Below are positions 53,806 through 61,854 of a DNA stretch of 64,000 bases, one piece after another. Position numbers and translations under genes: made by a program. Positions within the stretch are counted from its first letter, which is position 1. The number at the start of each line of letters is the position of its first letter. The notes beneath the pieces were generated by a model, which did no database searches, was not told where the DNA came from, and saw nothing but the letters and a program-made list of their open reading frames with translations. The stretch comes from Agrococcus casei LMG 22410 (lineage in GTDB: Bacteria; Actinomycetota; Actinomycetes; Actinomycetales; Microbacteriaceae): positions 248,001-312,000 of the forward strand of contig NZ_FUHU01000026.1 of NCBI RefSeq assembly GCF_900163565.1. Direction: 5' to 3'.

Positions 53806-54635
53806 CGAGAAGCCTCGGCCTGCTCGGCGAATTCGGTCTCGACCTCGTCGAGCAGCGCGTCTTCTTCGTCGTCATCGACAGACCTGCGCTTCGGCGCCTG
53901 GGGGAGCCCCTGCATGTTGCGTGTGTCGGTGCGCAGGGCGTAGCCGAAGCCGACGATGCCGACGAGCGCGAACATGATCCACTGCAGCGAGTACGAGAGG
54001 TGGGGGCCTTCGTCGAGCAGCGGACGGTCATGTGGTGCAACGTCGCCGGGCACGACGCCGTCTTCGCTCTCGAGCAGCCCGTAGGCGCCCGTGTAGACAG
54101 TCTGACTGTGCCGGTTCGCGAGCCGTTCGAGGTCGACGCTCGCGATCTGGCCCTCGGGAGCGCCCTTGCCGATGTCGCCCTCGTTGGGGCGCAGCCTCGC
54201 AAGCAGCGAGATCTGGCCGGTCGGGATGTCGGGCACGGACTCAGGCAGCTCGGCGCCTTCTGCTCCCACCGGCACCCATCCGCGGTCGATGTAGAACACC
54301 GTGCCGTTATCCGTGAGGAACGGCACGACCTGCTGGAAGCCGACGTTGCCGTCGCGCAGCCTTCCGCGCATCAGGAGGGCATCGTCGACGAGATACTCGC
54401 CCTCGAGCTCGACCCGCTGCCACTGCTGATCAGGGTCGAAGCCATAGGGCTGGGGGAGCGCCTCGTCGACCGGCGACGAAGGAGCCGACCAGTTGGCGTC
54501 GAGGCGTGCGATCGCGGTCTGCGCCTCGTCACGCCTGTTCCACTGCCACCAGCACAGGAATCCGCAGATGGTGACGTAGACGAGCAGCAGAGCCAGGTAT
54601 CCCAGCCAACGCGAGGTAGCAAGGTTGCGCAGCAC
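53802..54635 (-). CDS. SURF1 family cytochrome oxidase assembly protein
   Basis: A 277-residue protein with two transmembrane helices (about 10-30 and 215-235) and an external domain between them. FLCWWQWNRRDE near the first helix, DRGWVP in the middle, and HLSYSLQWIMFALVGIVGFGY at the second helix are family hallmarks. It assists heme A insertion into cytochrome aa3, so it fits with ctaA and ctaB. An acidic C-terminal tail follows. The adjacent small genes upstream are probably co-transcribed. Confidence 0.9.
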   Translation of the reverse strand: MLRNLATSRWLGYLALLLVYVTICGFLCWWQWNRRDEAQTAIARLDANWSAPSSPVDEALPQPYGFDPDQQWQRVELEGEYLVDDALLMRGRLRDGNVGFQQVVPFLTDNGTVFYIDRGWVPVGAEGAELPESVPDIPTGQISLLARLRPNEGDIGKGAPEGQIASVDLERLANRHSQTVYTGAYGLLESEDGVVPGDVAPHDRPLLDEGPHLSYSLQWIMFALVGIVGFGYALRTDTRNMQGLPQAPKRRSVDDDEEDALLDEVETEFAEQAEASR

Positions 54636-54869
54636 TCAGATCTCGCTCACTTCGATGCCGAACGGCGTGATGCTGACAGGAAAGTCGCGAGCGGCCACGA
54701 AGTCGTACAGCTCGTCTCGGTGGTCGTCGCACGCGGCCCACTGCTTGATGCGATCGGCGTCGTGGATCTTCGGATTGCGCCAGTTCACGACCCACTTCGC
54801 CTCTTCACGGCATGCGGTCTTCGAGCACTGCGGATACGTCGGCGTGGAGCCGAACCCCAGCATCGTCAA
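54636..54869 (-). CDS. Conserved small protein with Cys/His metal-site pattern
   Basis: A 77-residue protein that I cannot name. It contains PQCSKTACREEAKWVVNW and, 30 residues later, ACDDHRDEL, giving a C-x4-C...C-x2-H set that could hold one zinc. The start is probably TTG at 54869: it overlaps the stop of the DUF3099 gene as TTGA and AGGAG lies 5 nt upstream; an ATG two codons later (54863) is the alternative. It abuts SURF1, so it may belong to an oxidase assembly unit, which is inference only. Confidence 0.75.
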   Translation of the reverse strand: MTMLGFGSTPTYPQCSKTACREEAKWVVNWRNPKIHDADRIKQWAACDDHRDELYDFVAARDFPVSITPFGIEVSEI

Positions 54870-55135
54870 GAGATCTCCTTCATGGGGCGCTCGGATTTCG
54901 AACTGCGTCCCGAGAACATGCCAGCGGCATTGGCGATGATCACTGCGAACCACGAGCTGAACACCGCGACGACCGCCGGCAGCACCTTCCACCAGCCTGG
55001 CACAACGAGCACCAGAAGGAACGCCGCGACTCGAATCGCCATGATGAACAGATAGACCCTCATGCGCTTATTCAGGTCGGCCTCGCCGGATTCCGGCAGG
55101 TCGGTGATGGATGGAGTCTCGTCGTTCATGGCCAT
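54866..55135 (-). CDS. DUF3099 family membrane protein
   Basis: An 89-residue actinobacterial protein with two hydrophobic segments (about 26-46 and 50-68) in RVYLFIMAIRVAAFLLVLV and WWKVLPAVVAVFSSWFAVIIAN, with short charged tails. Function unknown. On the minus strand TAGACT ends 5 nt before the ATG at 55135, so it is probably leaderless; an ATG at 55129 is possible. It heads the DUF3099-small protein-SURF1 run and is divergent from fabG. Confidence 0.85.
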   Translation of the reverse strand: MAMNDETPSITDLPESGEADLNKRMRVYLFIMAIRVAAFLLVLVVPGWWKVLPAVVAVFSSWFAVIIANAAGMFSGRSSKSERPMKEIS

Positions 55136-55140
55136 GTGCA

Positions 55141-55146
55141 AGTCTA
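55141..55146 (-). promoter_or_regulatory. -10 box of leaderless DUF3099 promoter
   Basis: The minus strand reads TAGACT, 5 nt before the ATG at 55135. Confidence 0.5.
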
Positions 55147-55162
55147 CTCCCGTGCATCTCGG

Positions 55163-55168
55163 TAGCAT
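55163..55168 (+). promoter_or_regulatory. -10 box of leaderless fabG promoter
   Basis: TAGCAT ends 6 nt before the fabG ATG. It diverges from the DUF3099 box 16 nt away. Confidence 0.5.
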
Positions 55169-55174
55169 CGAGGG

Positions 55175-55894
55175 ATGACCACCGAGATCACCACACGCAC
55201 CGTACTCGTCACCGGCGGAAACCGCGGCATCGGCCGCTCGATCGCGTCGGAGTTCGTCGCCGCCGGCCACAGGGTCGCCGTGACGGCTCGCAGCGCCGAA
55301 GGCCCCGAGGGGACGCTGACCGTTCGCGCAGACGTGACCGACACCGCTTCGGTCGATGCTGCATTCACCGAGATCGAAGAGAAGCTCGGCCCGGTCGAGG
55401 TCGTCGTCGCCAATGCGGGCATCACCCGCGACACCCTGCTCATGCGCATGAGCGACGAAGACTTCTCAGACGTCGTCGACACCAACCTCACGGGCGCCTT
55501 CCGAGTCGTGAAGCGCGCCAACAAGGGCATGCTGCGCGCGAAGTATGGCCGCATCGTGCTGATCTCGTCGGTCGTCGGCCAGATCGGAGGCGCGGGTCAG
55601 GTCAACTACGCCGCATCGAAGGCAGGACTCGTCGGCATGGCGCGGTCGATCACGCGCGAGCTCGGAGCCCGTGGCATCACCGCAAACGTCGTCGCACCCG
55701 GATTCATCGAGACCGACATGACGGCCGAGCTGCCGGAGGAGACGCAGAAGCAGTACAAGTCGCAGATCCCCGCGGCCAGGTTCGCATCGCCAGAAGAGGT
55801 CGCGCGAGTCGTGCGCTGGGTCGCCTCAGACGAGGCCGCCTACATCTCGGGCGCGGTGATCCCCGTCGACGGCGGACTCGGGATGGGCCACTAG
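55175..55894 (+). CDS. fabG: 3-oxoacyl-ACP reductase
   Basis: A 239-residue short-chain dehydrogenase. The cofactor motif TGGNRGIGRSIA is at 14-25, NAG in VVANAGITRD, and the catalytic Ser-Tyr-Lys in LISSVVG and NYAASKAG; the C-terminal [17 protein letters not shown] is typical of FabG. It reduces beta-ketoacyl-ACP in fatty acid synthesis; other short-chain substrates cannot be excluded. Convergent with serB, stops overlapping by 4 nt. Confidence 0.88.
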   Translation: MTTEITTRTVLVTGGNRGIGRSIASEFVAAGHRVAVTARSAEGPEGTLTVRADVTDTASVDAAFTEIEEKLGPVEVVVANAGITRDTLLMRMSDEDFSDVVDTNLTGAFRVVKRANKGMLRAKYGRIVLISSVVGQIGGAGQVNYAASKAGLVGMARSITRELGARGITANVVAPGFIETDMTAELPEETQKQYKSQIPAARFASPEEVARVVRWVASDEAAYISGAVIPVDGGLGMGH

Positions 55895-56529
55895 GGCAGG
55901 TGCGGCAGCAGCAGCCTGAAGTCGGGCTGCTCGATCACCACATCCGCTGCCTCTCGCAGCACCGGCTTCGCGCAGAACGCGACGCCGACGCCGGCAGCCT
56001 CGACCATCAGCATGTCGTTCGCGCCGTCGCCGACGGCCATCGTGCGCTGTGCGTCGATGCCGAGGTTCATGCGAAGCGACTCGAGGGTGTCGCGCTTGGC
56101 GGCCCCGTCGATGACCGGACCGACCGACCTGCCCGTGAGCTGCCCATCCGTCACTCCGAGCCTGTTTGCACGCGTGTGATCGATGCTGAGCCGTGCGGCG
56201 AGCGGGTCGAGGATCTCGTGGAATCCGCCCGAGACCGCTGCGATGACGCCGCCGCGCTCGTGCACCTCGCTGACGAACTCCTCGACGCCGTCGGTCACCG
56301 TGATCGACGCGAGCACATCGTCGAAGACGCTCACGGGCACGCCCTCGAGCACCAGCAGACGCTCGGCGAGCGACTGCGAGAAGTCGAGCTCGCCCCGCAT
56401 GGCGCGCTCAGTGACGTCGGCGACGTGCGCGCGCGCTTCGGCTCCGAGGGAATCAGCGATCAGCTCGATCACCTCATCGCGGATCAGTGTCGAGTCGACA
56501 TCGGTCACGATGAGGAACTGTGCTGTCAT
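55891..56529 (-). CDS. serB: Phosphoserine phosphatase
   Basis: A 212-residue HAD hydrolase. The nucleophile is Asp10 in [10 protein letters not shown], motif II is AAVSGGF, and motif III/IV is [15 protein letters not shown]. It removes phosphate from phosphoserine, the last step of serine synthesis. There is no N-terminal ACT domain, unlike mycobacterial SerB2. It overlaps glgC as ATGA. Confidence 0.93.
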   Translation of the reverse strand: MTAQFLIVTDVDSTLIRDEVIELIADSLGAEARAHVADVTERAMRGELDFSQSLAERLLVLEGVPVSVFDDVLASITVTDGVEEFVSEVHERGGVIAAVSGGFHEILDPLAARLSIDHTRANRLGVTDGQLTGRSVGPVIDGAAKRDTLESLRMNLGIDAQRTMAVGDGANDMLMVEAAGVGVAFCAKPVLREAADVVIEQPDFRLLLPHLP

Positions 56530-57755
56530 GCAGTGATCTCCATGCCCTTGGGGACGACGACGATTCCGGACTCCGAGACGAAGAAGCCGCGAGCGCGGTC
56601 TGCGTCGTGATTGACCCCGATGTGCACACCGGGCGGAATCCGCACCTCTTTGTCGATGATCGCACGGCGCACCATCGCGCCCTCGCCGACGACGACCTGG
56701 TCGAACAGGATCGAGTCCTGCACGCTCGCCCCTGATGCGACTCGCACCCAGCTCGAGACGACCGAGTGCACGATCGAGGCGCCTGCGATCACGGCCCCCG
56801 CGTCGACGATCGAGTCGATGACGCTCGACTGCCTGCCGTGCACATCCCTCGTGAACTTCGCCGGCGGGATGTTGACGCGCTGCTCGAAGATCGGCCAGTC
56901 GCGGTTGTAGAGGTTGAAGATCGGCAGGGGAGAGATGAGGTCCATGTTGGCGTCGAAGTATGACTCGAGGGTTCCGACGTCGCGCCAGTAGTACTTGTCG
57001 CGATCGGTCGCGCCCGGAACATCGTTGTCGCTCAGGTCGTAGACGTGCGCCTCGCCGCGGTCGACGAACCAGGGCACGATGTCGCCGCCCATGTCGTGCT
57101 TCGAGTCGGTCTCGCTGTCTCTCGTGACCGCTTCGACCAGCGCGTCTGCGTCGAAGACGTAGTTGCCCATCGAGGCGAGCACCTCGTCGGGGGAGTCGGC
57201 GAGCGGCTTGGGATCGGTGGGCTTCTCGCGGAATGCGTCGATGCGTCCGCCTTCTCCCACCTCGATGACGCCGAACTGGGGCGCCAGCTCGATCGGCTGG
57301 CGGATGCCGGCGACAGTGGCACGGGCGCCCGAGGCGATGTGGGCCTCGATCATGTCGCGGAAGTCCATGCGGTAGACGTGGTCAGCTCCGACGACGACCA
57401 CGATGTCGGGCTTCTCGTCGGTGATGAGGTTGAGGCTCTGGAAGATCGCGTCTGCCGAGCCGTGGAACCAGTGCTTGCCCCGGCGCTGCTGAGCAGGCAC
57501 CGAAGCGACGTAGGCCCCGAGCATGTTCGACATGCGCCACACCTGCGAGACGTGGCGGTCGAGCGAGTGCGACTTGTACTGCGTCAGCACCACGATCTGC
57601 CGAAGGTCGGAGTTGATGAGGTTCGAGAGGGCGAAGTCGATCAGACGATACGACCCTCCGAACGGCACGGCTGGCTTGGCTCGATCAGCTGTGAGGGGCA
57701 TCAGACGCTTGCCCTCACCGCCTGCGAGGACGATCCCGAAGACCTTCTTGTCCAT
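56526..57755 (-). CDS. glgC: Glucose-1-phosphate adenylyltransferase
   Basis: A 409-residue ADP-glucose pyrophosphorylase. The N-terminal [42 protein letters not shown] and the C-terminal left-handed beta-helix ([20 protein letters not shown]) are present. It supplies ADP-glucose to the divergent glgA. A leaderless-type box lies before the ATG. Confidence 0.96.
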   Translation of the reverse strand: MDKKVFGIVLAGGEGKRLMPLTADRAKPAVPFGGSYRLIDFALSNLINSDLRQIVVLTQYKSHSLDRHVSQVWRMSNMLGAYVASVPAQQRRGKHWFHGSADAIFQSLNLITDEKPDIVVVVGADHVYRMDFRDMIEAHIASGARATVAGIRQPIELAPQFGVIEVGEGGRIDAFREKPTDPKPLADSPDEVLASMGNYVFDADALVEAVTRDSETDSKHDMGGDIVPWFVDRGEAHVYDLSDNDVPGATDRDKYYWRDVGTLESYFDANMDLISPLPIFNLYNRDWPIFEQRVNIPPAKFTRDVHGRQSSVIDSIVDAGAVIAGASIVHSVVSSWVRVASGASVQDSILFDQVVVGEGAMVRRAIIDKEVRIPPGVHIGVNHDADRARGFFVSESGIVVVPKGMEITA

Positions 57756-57761
57756 GCTCCA

Positions 57762-57767
57762 ACACTA
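57762..57767 (-). promoter_or_regulatory. -10 box of leaderless glgC promoter
   Basis: The minus strand reads TAGTGT, 6 nt before the ATG at 57755. Confidence 0.5.
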
Positions 57768-57797
57768 TTGGGCTTACCTCCCTCGGCGCTACCGAAG

Positions 57798-57803
57798 TAC
57801 GCT
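57798..57803 (+). promoter_or_regulatory. -10 box of leaderless glgA promoter
   Basis: TACGCT ends 6 nt before the ATG at 57810. The glgC and glgA starts are 54 nt apart. Confidence 0.5.
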
Positions 57804-57809
57804 GATCGC

Positions 57810-59006
57810 ATGCGCGTTGACATTCTGACCAAGGAGTACCCGCCCGAGATCTACGGAGGGGCGGGGGTGCATGCGGCAGAGCTCGTGAAGGCGCTGCGCG
57901 AGTCGACGGATGTGCGAGTGCATGCATTCGGCGGCGATCGCGACGAGCAGGGGGTCACCGCGTACAGACCCGCTGCTGAGCTCGCAGAGGCCGACCCGAC
58001 GCTGCAGACGCTCTCGATCGACCTGCAGATGGCTGCGGGGGCCGCTGGAACCGACCTCGTGCACTCGCACACCTGGTACGCGAACGAGGCGGGGCGCAGG
58101 GCATCGCAGCTGCACGGCGTCGGCCACGTCATCACGGCGCACTCGCTCGAGCCGCTTCGCCCGTGGAAGGCCGAGCAGCTCGGCGGCGGCTACCGCGTCT
58201 CGAGCGACATCGAGCGCACCGCGTACCTGCAGGCAGACCGCGTCATCGCCGTATCGAACGGCATGCGCTCCGACATCCTGCGCGTCTACCCAGAGCTTGA
58301 CCCCGAGCGCGTGGTGACGATCCACAACGGCATCGACCTTGACTCGTGGCACCGCGTGGACGACCCCGAGCGAGCCCGCGAGCTGGGCCTCGACCCCGAG
58401 CGCCCTGCCGTGATCTTCGTCGGCCGCATCACGCGCCAGAAGGGCCTGCCGTATCTGCTCAGGGCAGCAGCGCTGCTGCCCGCCGACGTGCAGCTGGTGC
58501 TCTGCGCGGGCGCCCCCGACACCCCCGAGATCATGAACGAGGTGCGATCGCTCGTCGACGGCCTCCGCGCATCCCGCGACGGCGTCGTCTGGATCGAGGA
58601 CATGCTGCCCAGGCGCGACCTGCAGACGCTGCTGAGCCACTCGACCGTGTTCGTATGCCCGAGCGTGTACGAGCCCCTCGGGATCGTCAACCTCGAGGCC
58701 ATGGCGTGCGGCACAGCGGTCGTCGGCTCCGGCACCGGCGGAATCCCCGAGGTCGTCGCCGACGGCGTCACCGGCCGAATCGTGCCCATCGACCAGGTCA
58801 CCGACGGCACCGGCACGCCTGTCGACCCCGAGCGGTTCGTCGACGACCTCGCTCGGACCCTGACAGAAGTGGTCACCGACCCCAAGCGGGCCGCAGCGTA
58901 CGGCGAGGCCGGACGAGCACGAGCAGAGGCAGAGTTCACCTGGGAGCGCATCGCAGACCAGACACGCGCCGTCTACCAGTCCGTCATCAACTCGCGTCGC
59001 GGCTAG
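57810..59006 (+). CDS. glgA: GT4-family ADP-glucose glycosyltransferase (GlgA/GlgM type)
   Basis: A 398-residue GT-B glycosyltransferase starting MRVDILTKEYPPEIYGGAGVH. Donor-binding VGRITRQKGLPYLL and the E-x7-E region YEPLGIVNLEAMACG are clear. It is the actinobacterial glgA form (GT4, shorter than E. coli GlgA) that, in mycobacteria, is divergent from glgC and makes maltose 1-phosphate (GlgM) for the GlgE pathway. Either glycogen synthase or GlgM activity is possible. The ATG is set by the -10 box and family alignment; an in-frame extension lies in glgC. Confidence 0.9.
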   Translation: MRVDILTKEYPPEIYGGAGVHAAELVKALRESTDVRVHAFGGDRDEQGVTAYRPAAELAEADPTLQTLSIDLQMAAGAAGTDLVHSHTWYANEAGRRASQLHGVGHVITAHSLEPLRPWKAEQLGGGYRVSSDIERTAYLQADRVIAVSNGMRSDILRVYPELDPERVVTIHNGIDLDSWHRVDDPERARELGLDPERPAVIFVGRITRQKGLPYLLRAAALLPADVQLVLCAGAPDTPEIMNEVRSLVDGLRASRDGVVWIEDMLPRRDLQTLLSHSTVFVCPSVYEPLGIVNLEAMACGTAVVGSGTGGIPEVVADGVTGRIVPIDQVTDGTGTPVDPERFVDDLARTLTEVVTDPKRAAAYGEAGRARAEAEFTWERIADQTRAVYQSVINSRRG

Positions 59007-59009
59007 GCT
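59004..59009 (+). promoter_or_regulatory. -10 box of leaderless ABC ATPase promoter
   Basis: TAGGCT ends 7 nt before the ATG at 59017. Its first three bases are the glgA stop codon. Confidence 0.5.
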
Positions 59010-59016
59010 GATTCCC

Positions 59017-59802
59017 ATGGTGCATGTGCTCGAATTCAATGACGTCTCTGTTGTCCGAAACGGACGAGCAATCATCGACGGTCTCACGTGGCGCGTCGAC
59101 GAATCCGAGCGCTGGGTGATCCTGGGCCCGAATGGCGCAGGCAAGTCGACGATCCTGCAGCTTGCGGCAGCCATGCTGCACCCCACGAAGGGCGAGGCGG
59201 ATGTGCTGGGCGAGCGTCTCGGGCGCGTCAACGTGTTCGACCTGCGAACCAGAATCGGCTTCAGCGCGACCAACCTCGCGCGCCGCATTCCTCCCTACGA
59301 GACGGTCGACAACGCCATCCTGACCGCCGCCTACGCCGTGACCGGCCGCTGGCGCGAGGAGTACGACAAGGTCGACCACGACCGTGCGCGCGAGGTCATC
59401 GAGGCCTGGGATCTCGAAGCCCTGGCTGCTCGCACGTTCGGAACCCTCTCCGACGGCGAGCAGAAGCGCGTGCAGGTCGCCCGCGCAGTCATGACCGACC
59501 CCGAGCTCATGCTGCTCGACGAGCCGGCCGGCAGCCTCGACCTCGGAGCCCGCGAAGACCTGCTCTACTCGCTGACCGAGTACGCGAAGAGCCCGCTGGC
59601 CCCTGCCATCGTCATGGTCACGCACCATGTCGAGGAGATCCCGCCGGGCTTCACCCACGCGATGCTCCTGGCCGACGGAAAGGCCGTGCACGCCGGTCCG
59701 ATCGGCGAGACGATCACGAACGAGAAGCTCAGCGAGGCGTTCGGCCGATCGCTCGAGGTCTCGAGCTCGGGCGACCGCTACACGGCACGCGCCGCAGACT
59801 GA
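59017..59802 (+). CDS. ABC transporter ATP-binding protein without membrane partner
   Basis: A 261-residue single ABC ATPase. Walker A is GPNGAGKSTILQLA, Walker B LMLLDEPAGSLDL, and the signature is LSDGEQKRVQVARA, with Asp in the second Gly position of LSGGQ. Walker B ends in Pro-Ala-Gly-Ser. MVTHHVEEIPPGFTHAMLL contains the switch His. No transmembrane or solute-binding gene is adjacent, so it may pair with components elsewhere or act in the cytoplasm. It begins leaderless. Confidence 0.88.
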   Translation: MVHVLEFNDVSVVRNGRAIIDGLTWRVDESERWVILGPNGAGKSTILQLAAAMLHPTKGEADVLGERLGRVNVFDLRTRIGFSATNLARRIPPYETVDNAILTAAYAVTGRWREEYDKVDHDRAREVIEAWDLEALAARTFGTLSDGEQKRVQVARAVMTDPELMLLDEPAGSLDLGAREDLLYSLTEYAKSPLAPAIVMVTHHVEEIPPGFTHAMLLADGKAVHAGPIGETITNEKLSEAFGRSLEVSSSGDRYTARAAD

Positions 59803-59830
59803 GACGGTGGCAGCACCGCCCTGAAGCTGA

Positions 59831-59836
59831 TAGGGT
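59831..59836 (+). promoter_or_regulatory. Candidate -10 box for rpmE2
   Basis: TAGGGT predicts a start near 59843 and a leader of about 68 nt. No zinc-uptake-regulator palindrome was recognised by eye. Confidence 0.4.
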
Positions 59837-59910
59837 GGATCGTTGGTGCATGACGCCTCTTGGCGCCCACCGCAAGACTTTTCTCACAACATCCGCATAC
59901 GAGGACTTCC

Positions 59911-60159
59911 ATGAAGACTGACATCCACCCCGCATACAACGACATCGTGTTCCGCGACCTCGCCAGCGGCGAGACGTTCCTGACGCGTTCGACTGCCAAG
60001 AGCGACAAGACGATCGAGCTCGACGGTGCGACCTACCCCGTCATCGACGTTGAGATCTCGTCCGCTTCGCACCCGTTCTACACGGGCAAGCAGCGCATCA
60101 TGGACTCCGCCGGTCGCGTCGAGAAGTTCAAGAACCGCTACAAGGGCTTCGGCGGCTGA
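59911..60159 (+). CDS. rpmE2: 50S ribosomal protein L31 type B
   Basis: An 82-residue type B L31: [28 protein letters not shown] and [12 protein letters not shown] are conserved. It has no Cys residues and so is the zinc-independent form, often derepressed under zinc limitation. GAGGA 6 nt upstream is the SD. A terminator hairpin follows. Confidence 0.96.
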   Translation: MKTDIHPAYNDIVFRDLASGETFLTRSTAKSDKTIELDGATYPVIDVEISSASHPFYTGKQRIMDSAGRVEKFKNRYKGFGG

Positions 60160-60180
60160 TTCAGCCCCGCCAGTCGCGCT

Positions 60181-60213
60181 GGCCCGTTCGCACCTATCGG
60201 TCGCGGACGGGCC
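60181..60213. terminator. Hairpin after rpmE2 and at the end of the exonuclease gene
   Basis: GGCCCGTTCGC (60181-60191) pairs with GCGGACGGGCC (60203-60213), 11 bp with one wobble, loop of 11 nt. The stop of the convergent exonuclease gene lies in the loop. Confidence 0.6.
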
Positions 60214-60919
60214 ATCCGCTTTCTGCCTTGAAGTCAGGGTCGCGGCTCTTGCGCATGTAGTCGGCAAAGCTCTCGGCCTGCTCGCGCGCCCACGTCTTCT
60301 GCAGCTCGTGCAGCTGGTGCGCCGGCACGCGCACATCCTGGTGCGCGCGACCGATCGCCTGGGCGATGTGGCCCGCCGCGATCGCGTCTGCAGAGGCAGC
60401 GTGCCAGTCATCGAGCGTCGCTCCGTAGTGCGACGCCACCACGCCGAGCGTTCGCTTGCCCTTGCGGTAGCGGTCGACCTGCTTGTCGATCACCAGCGGG
60501 TCGATGACGAGCGTCGGGTCGAGCGGCGCGAGCCCGTGCCGGTCGACCTCGTGCGCCAGGAGGGTGAAGTCGTAGGCCGCGTTGAACGCTGCGACGGGCA
60601 CGCCCGCACCGAAGAGCCTGCCCAGCAGGCTCGAGATCTGGTGCACCGCCTCTTTGGAGTCCATGCCCTCTGCCCGAGCCTTATCGGTCGAGATGCCGTG
60701 CACCTCTGACGCACGCTCGGGGATGTCGATGCCGGGGTTGACCAGCCACTCGCGTGAGTGCGTCAGCTCGCCGGCGAGGTTCAGCTCGCCCACGAACGCT
60801 GTCACGATGCGGTCTGTGCGCGGGTTCACACCCGTGGTCTCGAGGTCGAACACGGCAAGCCGGGCTGACCAGGGGGCCTCGTTGGGCTCGGCGACACTGT
60901 CGGAAGAGGTTTCTCTCAT
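60194..60919 (-). CDS. DnaQ-like 3'-5' exonuclease
   Basis: A 241-residue DEDD exonuclease. Exo I is VFDLETTGVNPRTDRI, Exo II is AAFNAAYDFTLLAHEV, and Exo III is in ASADAIAAGHIAQAI, where His-Ala-Ala-Ser-Ala-Asp holds the last Asp (DEDDh type). Similar stand-alone proteins are named DNA polymerase III epsilon-like in actinobacteria and may proofread or process RNA. The ATG is set by a TACGTT box 7 nt upstream; a longer frame overlaps the divergent hydrolase. Confidence 0.88.
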   Translation of the reverse strand: MRETSSDSVAEPNEAPWSARLAVFDLETTGVNPRTDRIVTAFVGELNLAGELTHSREWLVNPGIDIPERASEVHGISTDKARAEGMDSKEAVHQISSLLGRLFGAGVPVAAFNAAYDFTLLAHEVDRHGLAPLDPTLVIDPLVIDKQVDRYRKGKRTLGVVASHYGATLDDWHAASADAIAAGHIAQAIGRAHQDVRVPAHQLHELQKTWAREQAESFADYMRKSRDPDFKAESGWPVRDR

Positions 60920-60926
60920 ACGTACC

Positions 60927-60932
60927 AACGTA
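60927..60932 (-). promoter_or_regulatory. -10 box of leaderless exonuclease promoter
   Basis: The minus strand reads TACGTT, 7 nt before the ATG at 60919. Confidence 0.45.
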
Positions 60933-60957
60933 ACCGCAACCGAAGACAATGTGGCCG

Positions 60958-60963
60958 TAGGCT
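60958..60963 (+). promoter_or_regulatory. -10 box of leaderless hydrolase promoter
   Basis: TAGGCT ends 6 nt before the GTG at 60970. Confidence 0.5.
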
Positions 60964-60969
60964 TGCAGG

Positions 60970-61854
60970 GTGCCTGCCGTCTCACCGTTCCAGAACCTCC
61001 TCGACCGCACCCCGATCGCCGAGCACGAGGGCACATACGCCGGCGTCGATACAAGGTGGTTCGCCTACGGCAGCCCTGAGGCTCCGGCCCTCGTCTTCGT
61101 GCACGGGTTTCGCGGCGACCACCACGGACTCGAGACCATCGCGGCGCATCTGCCTGCCTATCGCGTGCTGATTCCAGACCTGCCGGGGTTCGGCGCATCC
61201 GCCGCTCCTGGTGAGGATGCCGGCATCGAGGCGTACGCCGACTGGCTGCGGGCATTCGTCACCGCCGAGGCCCCTGGCCGACCCGTCGTGGGGCACTCCT
61301 TCGGCTCGATCGTGACCGCGCACGCCGCGGCAGACGGGCTCGAGGCGCCCGGGATCGTGCTCATCAACCCGATCGGCGCACCGGCGCTCGAGGGCCCCAA
61401 GCGCTTCGCCTCGCTCGCAGCCATCGGCTACTACCGGCTCTCGGCAGCCCTGCCCGAGCCGCTCGGCGTGCAGCTTCTCGCAGCACCTCCGATCGTGCGG
61501 GGCATGAGCGTGTTCATGGCGAAGAGCCGCGAGCGCGACATGCGCCGCTGGATTCACGATCAGCATGACCAGCACTTCTCGAGCTTTGCGGACCGCAAGA
61601 GCCTACTGGGGGCCTTTCGCGCATCCGTCTCGCACGATGTGTCGCAGTACGCGGCTGACGTCGACGTGCCGACGCTGCTCATCGCTGCGGACCGCGATGA
61701 CATCACGCCCATCAGCCGTCAGCACGAGCTGCGCGGCATGTTCTCGGATGCGCAGCTGACGGTGCTGCGCGGCACCGGCCATCTCGTGCACTACGAGCAG
61801 CCCGCTCCGGCTGCCGGTGCGATCAGGAGGTGGCTGCGTGCGCGTGCTCTTTGA
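60970..61854 (+). CDS. Alpha/beta hydrolase
   Basis: A 294-residue alpha/beta hydrolase. The oxyanion region is FVHGFRGDHHG, the nucleophile elbow VGHSFGSIV, the acid RDDITP and the catalytic His in GTGHLVHYEQ. No signal peptide is seen. Substrate unknown; the family covers esterases, haloperoxidases and ring-opening hydrolases. It overlaps the glycosyltransferase gene by 17 nt, and the two are probably co-translated. Its last codons contain the AGGAGG SD for that gene. Confidence 0.85.
   Translation: MPAVSPFQNLLDRTPIAEHEGTYAGVDTRWFAYGSPEAPALVFVHGFRGDHHGLETIAAHLPAYRVLIPDLPGFGASAAPGEDAGIEAYADWLRAFVTAEAPGRPVVGHSFGSIVTAHAAADGLEAPGIVLINPIGAPALEGPKRFASLAAIGYYRLSAALPEPLGVQLLAAPPIVRGMSVFMAKSRERDMRRWIHDQHDQHFSSFADRKSLLGAFRASVSHDVSQYAADVDVPTLLIAADRDDITPISRQHELRGMFSDAQLTVLRGTGHLVHYEQPAPAAGAIRRWLRARAL

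Noticed and set aside
57045-57809. Upstream extension of glgA
   Set aside because: It is antisense to glgC; the leaderless -10 box and family N terminus both point to 57810.
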